A stretch of 64,000 nucleotides of DNA from Novipirellula artificiosorum. Lineage in GTDB: Bacteria; Planctomycetota; Planctomycetia; Pirellulales; Pirellulaceae. The position numbers and the translations under genes were made by a program. Shown here piece by piece: positions 26,197-35,377 of the stretch (position 1 is its first letter; every line of letters begins with the position of its first letter). The stretch spans positions 18,174 through 82,173 of the forward strand of contig NZ_SJPV01000008.1 of NCBI RefSeq assembly GCF_007860135.1, given 5' to 3'. Under the pieces are notes generated by a model. That model saw only the letters and a program-made list of their open reading frames with translations. It was not told the DNA's origin and made no database searches.

Positions 26197-27184
26197 ATCG
26201 ATCGTGCCCTGTTAGGATTGGGTCGCCATACATTTGCCGTAGCGCTTTGGCAACACGCTTGGCAATCCGTCTGCTTCCGCGTGGGTTGCTGTGAATGCCG
26301 TCGTCGCTGAGTTGCGAATTCGGCATCCACATCCCTGGCGGCGCGATCGGACTCATCACCACCACCTGCCGAAGCCAGGTGTCGGCTACCAATTCGACGT
26401 CATGCTCGTAAGCGATTTCTCGTTCTAGGCTGGCAAAGGGGTCGAGGATAAAACCGCGAGGAATCTCCATCAGAATGACCTCGGCATCATGGTTGTGACA
26501 GCTTTCGATCATCGCGACCAAGTTTGCTTTCGTGGTCGCCCGGCTGTGCCCTTTCAAAAAGTCGTGGCCACCGACTTCGATGACGACCACTTGCGGATCG
26601 TGTTCAAGGACGCGATCCATCTGCCCGAGTGCCTGTGAGGTGGCGATGCCCGAAAAGCCAAGGTTCACCACCGGAACGGACAGCATTTCTCCGAGTGGAT
26701 CGGGGTAGCCATGATCCGGCAGCATGCCGTCCGTTAGGCTATCGCCGATGCACACGATCGGCCGCGATCGATCGAGTGATCGCACTCTTCCGCAATGGAT
26801 CACTTGAATCCATTCCCCAAGCACCCATCCCCAAGCACACCAAAGCACCAGTATCGAGATGATTGCATGCTTTCTTAAGACGGGCGGTTGATCTCGCGTC
26901 GTGAATCGCAATCCCGTTAGAAGCAACAGAATGCATCCGAGCGTTAGGATTGCAGGTGTCCGCGGAACAAGTTTGACCACGAAGATCGCCAGGCAGGTCA
27001 ACAGCGGAAGCCAGCCCGGACGATCTCGCATTGCCAGGATCGTGTACCAGCCAATCCAGAACGCGATCACCCAGGGCAAAACGCTTGGGAAAGCGAGCAA
27101 CGAAAGCACGACGGTGACCGCGATCGCAAAAGTTCGAAAGAGGCCACGCAGCGAGGTTCGCGGTGCACGTTGTTCGGTCGTCAT
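26195..27184 (-). CDS. Membrane-anchored SGNH/GDSL hydrolase
   Basis: About 329 residues. The N-terminal ~120 residues hold four hydrophobic helices. The C-terminal part is an SGNH hydrolase: block I IVCIGDSLTDGM, a GG-x-D-FL block (VGGHDFL), and a late DGIH with the catalytic histidine. Such enzymes cleave esters or acetyl groups of lipids or polysaccharides. The ATG at 27184 is preferred to upstream starts because the long frame before it has no homology-like character. It is divergent from the sulfatase at 27264 with only 79 bases between, so a shared control region is possible. Confidence 0.85.
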   Translation of the reverse strand: MTTEQRAPRTSLRGLFRTFAIAVTVVLSLLAFPSVLPWVIAFWIGWYTILAMRDRPGWLPLLTCLAIFVVKLVPRTPAILTLGCILLLLTGLRFTTRDQPPVLRKHAIISILVLWCAWGWVLGEWIQVIHCGRVRSLDRSRPIVCIGDSLTDGMLPDHGYPDPLGEMLSVPVVNLGFSGIATSQALGQMDRVLEHDPQVVVIEVGGHDFLKGHSRATTKANLVAMIESCHNHDAEVILMEIPRGFILDPFASLEREIAYEHDVELVADTWLRQVVVMSPIAPPGMWMPNSQLSDDGIHSNPRGSRRIAKRVAKALRQMYGDPILTGHDR

Positions 27185-27263
27185 CCGATTGGTGCTTTCG
27201 GTAGATAGGGTGTTCCGACTAGAATAAGGACCCGCCTTTCCAACTCCAACCGATGTGGTTCCG

Positions 27264-28814
27264 ATGAAAACGCCTCTCGCCCTAATCATTCTACTTGCTT
27301 TGATTCTGCAGGACTCGTTATCGATGGCGGCCGAGCAGCCCAATATTGTGGTTTTTTTGGTCGACGACATGGGGATGATGGACACGTCGCTTCCCTTCCT
27401 GACGGACGCAGAGGGTCAACCTCAACGTTATCCGCTCAATGACTACTACCGCACGCCTAACATGGAACGCTTGGCGCGGGGTGGAATTCGCTTCAATCAG
27501 TTTTACGCGATGAGTGTCTGCTCACCGACGCGTGTGTCCATCATGACGGGACAAAACGCAGCGAGACATCGAGTGACGAACTGGATCAATCCGTTGCAGG
27601 ACAATGCGGGAAAGAATGGTGCTCCGGACTGGAACTGGGCAGGGCTGAAGAAAGGCGATGTGACGCTGCCGGGCATTTTGAGTCGTGGTGGCTACCGCAC
27701 GATTCATGTCGGCAAAGCGCACTTTGGACCGGAACAACATGAAGGAGCCGAACCCCTTAATCTGGGATTCGATGTCAATGTTGCCGGCGCCGCTTTCGGG
27801 GCTCCCGGAAGCTACTATGGCGAGAAGGGTTACGGGCATGGCACAAAACGTGCGCATCACGCGGTGCCTCATTTGGACAAGTACCATGGCACGGACACGT
27901 TCTTGACCGAAGCGTTGACCCTCGAAGCAAAGCAACAGGTTGCGAAAGTCGTCGAGACCGGCCAACCGTTCTATTTGTACTTCTCCCACTATGCAGTTCA
28001 CGCGCCTTTTGAATCGGATCCTCGGTTTGCCGATCACTACAAGGATTCGGGGAAGCCCGCTAACGCTCAAGCCTTTGCAACGCTCATCGAAGGCATGGAC
28101 AAATCGCTCGGCGATATGCTTGACCAGTTCGACGAACTCGGGATCGCCGAAAACACGCTGGTTTTCTTTCTCGGTGATAACGGTTCCGATGCACCGCTCG
28201 GTCATCAGCACGCTGTCGCATGTGCGGAGCCGCTGCGAGGTAAAAAGGGAGCTCACTACGAAGGCGGGATGCGAGTTCCGCTGATCGCGGCTTGGGCCAA
28301 GCCGAATCCCGAGAACGGATGGCAAAACCGATTGCCCATCCCTGAAAACACGATTCAACCGCAAGTCGCATCCGTCGTCGATCTGATGCCCACGATCTTG
28401 GATGTCGCTGATCTCGACGCTCCCTCGGGCCACACGCTCGATGGCCATTCCTTGCAGACGCTGTTGTTGGGGCAACCCGACGAACAGCGCCAGGAACAGT
28501 TCCTCATGCATTACCCACACGGTCCTCATCGCAGTAACTATTTTACGACATGGCGCGATGGTGATTGGAAGGTGATTTACCATGCGTTGCCAGAAGACTC
28601 GACGACGACGGACGATCTGCGATCAAGTGGGATTCACTATGAACTGTTCAACCTCCGGGATGACCCGTTCGAGTCAACGAATCTCGCGGAATCAAAACCG
28701 CAAGAGCTGGAGCGGATGATGAAAGGATTGATCGGTGCACTGAAAGATCATCACGCGGTCTATCCCGTCGATGATCAAGGAACGGAATTGCGGCCCCAAC
28801 TGCCCCACCACTAA
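27264..28814 (+). CDS. Secreted arylsulfatase-family sulfatase
   Basis: About 516 residues with a signal peptide (MKTPLALIILLALILQDSLSMA). Type I sulfatase fold: metal-ligand DD in FLVDDMGMMD near 32, and the formylglycine motif CSPTR at 86-90 in a normal CxPxR form. GKAHFGPEQ and HYAVHAPFE are further typical blocks, and LGDNGSDAP carries the C-terminal metal ligands. It should remove sulfate esters from a sulfated polysaccharide or small molecule. Start ATG at 27264 after GTG at 27255. Rhodopirellula genomes carry over a hundred sulfatases for marine polysaccharides. Confidence 0.93.
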   Translation: MKTPLALIILLALILQDSLSMAAEQPNIVVFLVDDMGMMDTSLPFLTDAEGQPQRYPLNDYYRTPNMERLARGGIRFNQFYAMSVCSPTRVSIMTGQNAARHRVTNWINPLQDNAGKNGAPDWNWAGLKKGDVTLPGILSRGGYRTIHVGKAHFGPEQHEGAEPLNLGFDVNVAGAAFGAPGSYYGEKGYGHGTKRAHHAVPHLDKYHGTDTFLTEALTLEAKQQVAKVVETGQPFYLYFSHYAVHAPFESDPRFADHYKDSGKPANAQAFATLIEGMDKSLGDMLDQFDELGIAENTLVFFLGDNGSDAPLGHQHAVACAEPLRGKKGAHYEGGMRVPLIAAWAKPNPENGWQNRLPIPENTIQPQVASVVDLMPTILDVADLDAPSGHTLDGHSLQTLLLGQPDEQRQEQFLMHYPHGPHRSNYFTTWRDGDWKVIYHALPEDSTTTDDLRSSGIHYELFNLRDDPFESTNLAESKPQELERMMKGLIGALKDHHAVYPVDDQGTELRPQLPHH

Positions 28815-28972
28815 CCCTCTCGCTCGCTGCGCTTGACCTCTCCCAGAGGGAGAAGAAAATCACCCCTCCCGCGCGGGAGGGGTCGAGCGCAGCGAGGGGG
28901 AAGGCCCCGAACGCGCGGCCAACTTTTCGGATAGGTTCTTATTGTTCAAGTACTTAAAAACTACACGACCTC
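28815..28972. repeat. Repeat copy related to the 6585-6825 element
   Basis: The stretch contains TGACCTCTCCCAGAGGGAG and GGGAGGGGTCGAGCGCAGCG, the interior blocks of the element at 6585, and ends with TACTTAAAAACTACACGACC at 28951-28970 followed by TC, one mismatch from that element's right end. A left terminus is not seen, so it is a truncated copy. It fills the gap between two sulfatase genes. Confidence 0.6.
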
Positions 28973-29000
28973 TAAAGAGTAAAGGCACACAGGCTTTCAC

Positions 29001-30500
29001 ATGTTTCGAACGATAATTGACGCGAGAGCTGACCGAGTGGCGACCTTTCGCTTGTTGTCCGTCGCGGTGGCTGCCGTGCTGATCGGCACAGGGCCGGGCC
29101 TTGCCAAGTCCGACGATCGCCCGAATGACGATCGCCCTAACATCGTCTTGATTCTTGTTGATGATATGGGCTATGGCGATCCCGGTTGTTTCAACCCCGA
29201 ATCAAAAATTCCCACACCGAACATCGATTCTTTAGCCACTTCGGGGATGCGTTTCACGGACGCGCATGCTCCCGGGCCGCTTTGCCATATGTCGCGTTAC
29301 GGATTGATGACTGGCATGTACCCGTTCCGTATCAACGTGAACCGCTGGCCAACGCAACCGCTGATTGAACCGGGGCAAATGACGGTTGCATCCCTGCTTG
29401 ATTCGCAGGGTTATGAAACCGCGATGGTTGGGAAATGGCATGTGGGTTTCAAGGAAAACGGCTACGACCATCCGTTGCCGGGTGGCCCCGTCGATGTCGG
29501 TTTCGACTCGTTCTTTGGTATTCGCGCATCGACCGATATTCCTCCTTATTTCTATATTCGAGACAACCATGCGGTGGCGCCGCCGAGTGAGACGATTGCT
29601 GCAAACCGTAGCCCCGGTTGGTCGCCGATCCAGGGAGCGTTTTGGCGAGAAGGTGGCATCGCTCCTGGTTTGGAATTGGAAGATGTCTTGCCGCGTTTTA
29701 CCGAAGAAGCGATCACGGTTATCGACAAACACCGTCAATCGCAGATCGGTCCAAACGCAGATCCTCTGATGCTTTATCTCGCTTTTCCAGCACCTCATAC
29801 GCCCTGGTTGCCGTCGCCAGCGTTTCAGAACAAGAGTGGCGCAGGCATGTATGGCGATTTTCTTGTCATGGTCGATGCGATGATCGGGCGCGTGTTGGAT
29901 AAGCTTGAGGAAGCCGGGATGAGTGACAACACGATGGTGATCTTTACCAGCGACAACGGCCCGGTGTGGTACGACGAAGATGTCAAGCGGCTTGGGCATG
30001 ACAGCAGCGGTGGGTTGCGCGGCATGAAAGCGGATGCATGGGAATGTGGCCATCGAATGCCGATGATCGTTCGCTGGCCCGGCAAGGTGAAGCCAGGTAG
30101 CGTGTCGAATCAACTTGTTAGCTTCGTTGATTTTCTTGCGACGTTTGCCGACGTGACGGGGCAACAGCTTGAGGAAGGTGACGGTCCCGACAGCATGAGC
30201 TTCTTGCCGGCGCTATTGGGGAAGGCTTCGGTCGAGACGAAGATGCGTGACACCTTGGTGTTAAAGAGCGGCAGTGGTTTGATGATGGTTCGACAAGGCG
30301 ACTGGAAGTTGATCGATGGACTCGGCTCGGGAGGATTTTCGAAACCGAGCAAGGTGAAGGCAGGCGAGGGTGATCCCACTGGCCAGCTGTACGATCTAAA
30401 GAACGATCTTGGCGAAACCACCAATTTGTTCCGCGATAAGCCAGAAGTGATTGATCGGCTCAAGCGAGAACTGGATCGCGTGGTGTCGTCGCATCCTTGA
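29001..30500 (+). CDS. Secreted sulfatase with unusual CHMSR active-site motif
   Basis: 499 residues with a signal peptide (hydrophobic stretch at about 19-36). Sulfatase fold: LILVDDMGYGDPG near 50, the active-site region PGPLCHMSRYGLMTG with C95 and R99, VGKWHVGF, and FTSDNGPVW. In the motif C-x-P/A-S-R, the third position is usually proline or alanine; here it is methionine (CHMSR), and the cysteine, serine and arginine are kept. Whether formylglycine is still formed is uncertain. The gene follows the first sulfatase by 186 bases of repeat sequence, so the two are separate units in one sulfatase locus. Confidence 0.9.
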   Translation: MFRTIIDARADRVATFRLLSVAVAAVLIGTGPGLAKSDDRPNDDRPNIVLILVDDMGYGDPGCFNPESKIPTPNIDSLATSGMRFTDAHAPGPLCHMSRYGLMTGMYPFRINVNRWPTQPLIEPGQMTVASLLDSQGYETAMVGKWHVGFKENGYDHPLPGGPVDVGFDSFFGIRASTDIPPYFYIRDNHAVAPPSETIAANRSPGWSPIQGAFWREGGIAPGLELEDVLPRFTEEAITVIDKHRQSQIGPNADPLMLYLAFPAPHTPWLPSPAFQNKSGAGMYGDFLVMVDAMIGRVLDKLEEAGMSDNTMVIFTSDNGPVWYDEDVKRLGHDSSGGLRGMKADAWECGHRMPMIVRWPGKVKPGSVSNQLVSFVDFLATFADVTGQQLEEGDGPDSMSFLPALLGKASVETKMRDTLVLKSGSGLMMVRQGDWKLIDGLGSGGFSKPSKVKAGEGDPTGQLYDLKNDLGETTNLFRDKPEVIDRLKRELDRVVSSHP

Positions 30501-30701
30501 CTTGCCGAAATGTCGTGAATGCATGGATGTTCCCTTTTCGAGGGGGACAACCACGATGAAAAAAATTTTAGCCCCAGTTGGAAAATGCAATCCAGTCATC
30601 GCCCCCGAAGGAGACTGCTGAAGTCGTAGCAACGGAGAAGACTTTCCCCTCCCATGCGGTTTGATTTCACATCGCCGCGTCGATGCGAAGTAGAGTCCAT
30701 T

Positions 30702-30964
30702 ACCGCGAAGCGGTTAGATTCCAGAGCCCAGGGTCGACGCGCAGCGGCGCACCCTGGGGCCACGGTGTCGAAAGTCGTTTATTACGCCGCAGGCGTTGTA
30801 CAATGAGGCCAGCGCCGAGGGGTGTCATGTTGGGGCTCGATGCCGTTCATTGTACAACCTCTTCGATGCATGCCGCCTGACGCGGTCGGTGACCCAGGGT
30901 GCGCTCAGCGGCTTCGCCGCTGGCGCGGCCCAGGGCTTTGGAATACAACGCCGCTGGCGTAAAG
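30702..30964. repeat. Cluster of short intergenic palindromes
   Basis: About 260 bases with several self-complementary words: ACCGCGAAGCGGT (30702-30714), CCCAGGGT paired with ACCCTGGG (30728-30758), ACGCCGCAGGCGT (30784-30796), GTTGTACAATG paired with CATTGTACAAC (30795-30858), AGCGGCTTCGCCGCT (30907-30921) and a CGCCGCTGGCG near 30950. No reading frame of interest is seen. It precedes the interrupted gene remnant. Confidence 0.55.
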
Positions 30965-30984
30965 GCACTCCTTAGAGTCAACGC

Positions 30985-32023
30985 CTACCGCGTCTTCTGC
31001 CGGGAATCGCAGCCGATTTCAGCGGGAGCTTGTTCTTTTGGCTCATCCGACGGAAGCGCGCGGACCCCAGACTCGAGGTTTTTTGGAGGTATGGCTCCGG
31101 TGTCCAATGATCTCTTAGAAAAGAGTCCCCGACGGACGGTCGTCCGCCGGGAACCGGTAGCACCCTTGGCGCACCGTCGACCGGGATATCCCTTGTCAAG
31201 TTGCACCTCTGCAGAGCTCGACTCCGTTTCTCCCGGCAACTGCACATAACAAGTAAAAATAGCTCCTGCCAGCAATGATTGGACACCGGAGAGATGCCTC
31301 GAAAACCTCCTGCGCACGCTTCCGCCGGATGCGCCGTTCTTTTCTTCTCGCCCAAAACAATGCGCTCAAATCCAAACTCAGCCACAACAAAGTGACGAGA
31401 TAAGGGACGGTTTGCCAATGGCGAGATCCTATAAGTTCTGGTTGTGGCCTTATCTTAAGTGACCTGAATGTGGAGCGAATCTGATCGACTTGTGTTTGGC
31501 TCAAAGGTTGAATCACCGTTTGATACTGATGGCCATCATTGAAGCGAACGGTGGTTTTCGATGGGATCCAACGGTCAAAGAAGCGTTCGAACTCGACCTC
31601 CGTTGTTTGGATTCGTACGTTGGAATCCATCCTCATGGACCGTATTTGCCAATCGACGGTCGAGTCGACCGTAATCTCAAGATGTTCGACGGGGATGCTC
31701 TCGTCGCCACTGGATCGCTGTAGAACCTCCGTGTCTTGATTCAGATCGTACACAATCAACCATTGGCCTTCCGAAGATTCAATGGGTCCTACCTTGTGGA
31801 CCAGAGCTTGGCGTTTCAGCTCTCCTTTGATTGGCAAAATGTTGCTCAGTGTTGGCCTTTCCAAGTATTGGTGCGCAAGAGGGGCGATTGTTTGCTTGCG
31901 CGATCCGGAGTGTTTCAAGTTGTTGATTGTTGATCCGTCAAACCGTTTGCTGATGACGCTATTGTCATGAACGATCTCGATGGAAGGACGTTGAGGATCT
32001 TCAATGCGAATCCATGACTCCCG
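30985..32023 (-). pseudogene. Remnant of a membrane-anchored protein gene, interrupted by a miniature element
   Basis: On the minus strand the frame is open from 32023 but has no ATG; it reads through residues such as WIRIEDPQRPSIEIVHDNS, an extended soluble domain, then one C-terminal membrane helix (PYLVTLLWLSLDLSALFWARR). At 31335 the frame runs into the element at 31040-31335 and ends inside it at 31196. Removing the element and one target copy joins FWARRKE to QAPAEIGCDSRQKTR and stop at 30985-30987, a sensible end. The 5' end abuts an RND-transporter fragment on the other strand, so the start has been lost. Family not recognised. Confidence 0.65.
31040..31335. mobile_element. Miniature inverted-repeat element, copy B (family 1), with 8-bp target duplication
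   Basis: 296 bp, almost identical to 6267-6563. Terminal repeats are GGCTCATCCGACGGAAGCG on the left and, reversed, GGCGCATCCGGCGGAAGCG on the right. The 8 bases GTTCTTTT occur directly before (31032-31039) and directly after (31336-31343), an exact target duplication. An 8-bp duplication fits several transposase families with GG ends, such as ISL3 and IS1595; which one moved it is unknown. It is inserted in the C-terminal coding part of the remnant gene. Confidence 0.88.
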
Positions 32024-32875
32024 TCATCCTGCAACGGCGGTTGAGATACTACGAGTCGCATGGTGGCCGTGCACGCTCTCTGCATTAACGACCGCGATTG
32101 GGCTCATTGCGTTGTTATCAAGCAGTACAGCGCCTGTTCGGCAGTTTGGAATCTATTCTGCGATAGGCGTTCTCTTCGGCACCGGCCTGATCCTTCTCAC
32201 CTTGCCTGGATTCCTGGAGCGATGTCCATTCGTCTTCCCTCGGTTGTCGCAAAATACATCTCCTGGTGAGTGTTTCGATCGCGATCGCCGCATCGAAAAG
32301 CTGGTTGATTGCTTGAAACGCTGGCGGTGGGCTGTGTTCACCGTGTTTGCCGGGATCATGAGCTTCAGCCTGCTTGGATTGCCCAGACTCGATACCAGTC
32401 TAAATATCGGAAGTACGTTTTCACCGCAGACAAAGATCTTTCAAGATACGCAATGGATTGAATCGAATGTTCGCTCTCTCTCTCAAATTGAAGTGTCCAT
32501 TCAGTTTCGGCAAGAGTGTGAATTGACGTCGAGTCAACGGCTGTTGGTACTCGCAAAATGCCAGTCTGCGTTGCAGGAGATCGCGGAGGTTTCCCGTGTC
32601 TTTTCCCCTTCCGATTTTGTCCCAAGCGAGCCTTCTGGCCGATCCGTTGGGGCAACCATTCGTCGGTCACTTTACCGCAACAAGCTTGCACAGATGCGCC
32701 GCGACTTTGTTGAAATGAACTATTTGTCTCAGCAGGGCGGAAGTGAGTGGTGGAGGATCAGTGTGATGGTACCCTCCCTCCCTCGCTCAAACAGATTATT
32801 CGACGTTGCTTGAGAAGGTGACGGATCGTTTGCAGGTTGTGCTTCACCCAGCCTGTACCGAGTACCGACTCGATC
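32004..32875 (+). pseudogene. RND/MMPL-type transporter fragment, truncated and frameshifted
   Basis: The frame begins without its natural N-terminus at TAVEILRVAWWPCTLSALTTAIG, the typical fourth-to-sixth helix region of an RND half, goes on through the first half, then the start of the second half (a helix WAVFTVFAGIMSFSLLGLP) and its periplasmic loop. At 32772-32783 a CCCT tetranucleotide is present three times. Deleting one copy restores the frame through VPSLAQTDYSTLLEKVTDRLQ, which fits the family better, so a 4-base slippage caused the frameshift. After about 32875 the sequence changes to an unrelated oxidase fragment. It is not a functional transporter. Confidence 0.75.
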
Positions 32876-33873
32876 TGAATCGTCCGTTGGCGACAGCAAT
32901 CCGGCTGTATTGTAGGAACGCGACTCGTCAGGTCTGCAAAGATCTAGGCGTTTGTTATCGAGATTTTCAATGGCGGCGATTCAAGAAGGAATGCCAATTA
33001 AGTTTGGGGAGATATTTAAGATTCCGTGGTTTCTGTGATGACACCTGCGCGATTGTAACTGGAATGGCGATGTCGATTTGGACGGTGGACTCCGAAAGTG
33101 TCTTGCAGTTTCCTGCGAGTTTTGTTTTCTCGACTCTCAAAGACGTTGGCGTTTGGCGACTTTTTCGAGGAGGACGATGGCGTCAGGTTTCCGGCGGAGC
33201 GCAGCGATACATAGAGGCATTGGCGGAGCCGATGCGAGAGTGCATTTCACTCGGTACCCGCGTAGAACGCGTCCGGCGCGAGAGCGACCACGTTGTCGTT
33301 GTCACCAACCACCCTCCGACGAACGAACCCTGCGAGCAACGTTTTGATGAAGTCATCTTTGCGATCAATGCCGATACTGCACTGACGTTGATCGATAATC
33401 CATCCTCGGACGAACGGCAAACATTGTCGGCGTTCGGATCAACAAAGCATTCGACCGGAATTACTCATGATGAAAGGGTGGTCGCAGGCTACCGAAACGG
33501 ATCGGAACCCGCATTCATGCACGTCGATGTCCATCGTCCCTCGGGCAAGGGTAACGCCCAGACGGAATTGAAGGCCGGGTTTTTTGATTTGCGTCGTCTA
33601 TTTCGACTCCAGTTGAAGGATCCACTTTTCTTGTGGTACATCTTGACCGACCAGCCGTGTCCCAAAAATTTCTTTGCAACGTTCGACTACGCCACACCAG
33701 TATTCTCAGCGACGGCTTTTGAGGCTCAGCAGAAGCATCCGAGAATCAGTGGAGTAAATCGACTGCATTTTTGTGGTGCGGGTTGGGAAAACGGACTCCA
33801 TGAAGGCGGTGTTGTCAGTGCGTTGAAGGTTGCAAAGCACTTCGGCAAGTCACTCGACGAAGTGACCAAGTGA
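32876..33873 (+). pseudogene. C-terminal part of a flavin amine oxidase-like protein, fused to the RND fragment
   Basis: The frame holds the middle and C-terminal parts of a FAD-dependent amine oxidase-like protein (COG2907 type): FPASFVFSTLKDVGVW, GRWRQVSGGAQRYIEAL, an FDEVIFAINADTALTLI strand and the FAD-binding end FCGAGWENGLHEGGVVSAL. The N-terminal dinucleotide-binding GxGxxG part is absent. The open frame starts upstream (32806) in the out-of-frame end of the RND gene, so the two are joined by a deletion. COG2907 proteins often neighbour DUF1365 and cyclopropane fatty-acid synthase genes; neither is here. Confidence 0.7.
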
Positions 33874-33932
33874 GCCATCGATCGGTTCGCGGAGGGCCCA
33901 GCCGGGCTTCTGAAGGAACCGGTACAGCCGAG

Positions 33933-35372
33933 CTACGCTAACAAATCCCTCACCACTCTTCCGTGCACGTCGGTCAAGCGATAGTCGCGTCCTTGGAAGC
34001 GATAGGTGAGCTGCTCGTGATTGAATCCAAGCAGATGCAAGATTGTGGCTTGCAGGTCATGCACATGGACAGGGTTTTCTGTCACGCTGAAGCCAAGTTC
34101 ATCCGATTGTCCATATTCAAAACCGCGTTTCACCCCTCCACCTGCCATCCACATCGTGAACGCATCCGGATAGTGGTCGCGTCCAAGCACCTGGCTGTTG
34201 GCCGTACGTCCTTCGCGGAACGGTGTCCGGCCAAACTCGCCTCCCCAAACGACCAGCGTTTCGTCGAGTAGGCCTCGTTGTTTCAAATCCTTGATCAACG
34301 CCGCGATGGGTTTGTCCATGGTGGCACATTTCTTGGTCAATCCATCGGTGATCCCTTCGCCAGGGTTGGTTCCATGGAAATCCCATCCCCAATCGAAGAG
34401 CTGAACGAATCGTACGCCTGATTCCACCAACCGGCGGGCGAGCAAGCAGTTGTTGGCAAGACTGGATTCACCTGGAACCGCACCATACTGCTGGAGCGTC
34501 GTCGCGGATTCTTGCGAAATGTCCATCACTTCCGGCACCGACATTTGCATTCGAAATGCCAGTTCATATTGAGCGATGCGTGTCAACGTTTCGGGGTGTC
34601 CCATTTCAGCAGCTTGAATTTCATTCAGATCGCGCAGTGCGTCCAGCGTCATCCGCCGCATGGCACGGTCCATTCCCTTGGGGTTGGAAGCATAGAGCAC
34701 GGGGTCTCCCTTCGATCGGCATTGGACCCCTTGGTAGACCGAGGGCAAGAAACCGCTCCCGAAGGATGCTTTGCCGCCGTTTGGCTGGACGCCGCTTGAA
34801 ATCAGGACCACGAACCCGGGTAGATTCTCGTTCTCGCTGCCCAAGCCATACGTCACCCATGATCCCATCGATGGACGGCCCGATCGCGGTGATCCGGTGT
34901 AGACCAGCAATTCCGCTGGGGCATGATTGAACTGGTCGGTGTACATCGAATGGACCAAGCAGAGTTCGTCGGCGATGCCGTGGAAGTTCGGAATCGCATC
35001 GGACATCCATGCGCCGTGCTTGCCCACCTGCGACCACGCGCGCGGCGAGCCCATTAATTTCGGTGTGCCACTGGTAAAGGCAAACTCCTTTCCTTCCAAG
35101 AACTCTGCAGGGCAATCCTCGTCCGAATGTTCAACGAGGCTGGGCTTGAAATCGAACAGGTCCAAGTTCGGAGGCGAACCGGTCATGTGAAGGTAGATCA
35201 CCCGCTTCGCCTTGGCAGGAAAGTGCGGGGGTTTACAACGGAGTGGATTGTTGGCCAGCGTGGGTTCGGTATCCAGCAGCGATGCGAGTGCCATGCCGCC
35301 GACGCCGGCAGCGGATTGCTGCAGGAAATGCCGCCGAGTTCGCAGTTGAATTTGTTCGGATCGTGGGTTCAT
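33933..35372 (-). CDS. Tat-exported DUF1501 protein
   Basis: 479 residues. The N-terminus LRTRRHFLQQSAAGVGGMA is a twin-arginine signal. The rest is DUF1501, a sulfatase/alkaline phosphatase-superfamily fold (VIYLHMTGSPPNLDLFDFKP, later VVWGGEFGRTPF and GRDHYPDAFTMWMAGGGVKRGF). Planctomycetes carry many; nearly all are paired with the DUF1549/DUF1553 cytochrome family, as here: it starts 5 bases after the stop of the upstream gene. The role is unknown; a shared function in polymer breakdown has been proposed on context. Confidence 0.9.
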   Translation of the reverse strand: MNPRSEQIQLRTRRHFLQQSAAGVGGMALASLLDTEPTLANNPLRCKPPHFPAKAKRVIYLHMTGSPPNLDLFDFKPSLVEHSDEDCPAEFLEGKEFAFTSGTPKLMGSPRAWSQVGKHGAWMSDAIPNFHGIADELCLVHSMYTDQFNHAPAELLVYTGSPRSGRPSMGSWVTYGLGSENENLPGFVVLISSGVQPNGGKASFGSGFLPSVYQGVQCRSKGDPVLYASNPKGMDRAMRRMTLDALRDLNEIQAAEMGHPETLTRIAQYELAFRMQMSVPEVMDISQESATTLQQYGAVPGESSLANNCLLARRLVESGVRFVQLFDWGWDFHGTNPGEGITDGLTKKCATMDKPIAALIKDLKQRGLLDETLVVWGGEFGRTPFREGRTANSQVLGRDHYPDAFTMWMAGGGVKRGFEYGQSDELGFSVTENPVHVHDLQATILHLLGFNHEQLTYRFQGRDYRLTDVHGRVVRDLLA

Positions 35373-35377
35373 GCTTG

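Noticed and set aside
27522..28583. 353-residue minus-strand frame antisense to the first sulfatase
   Set aside because: Sulfatase motifs and the signal peptide are on the plus strand; the reverse frame has no domain pattern.
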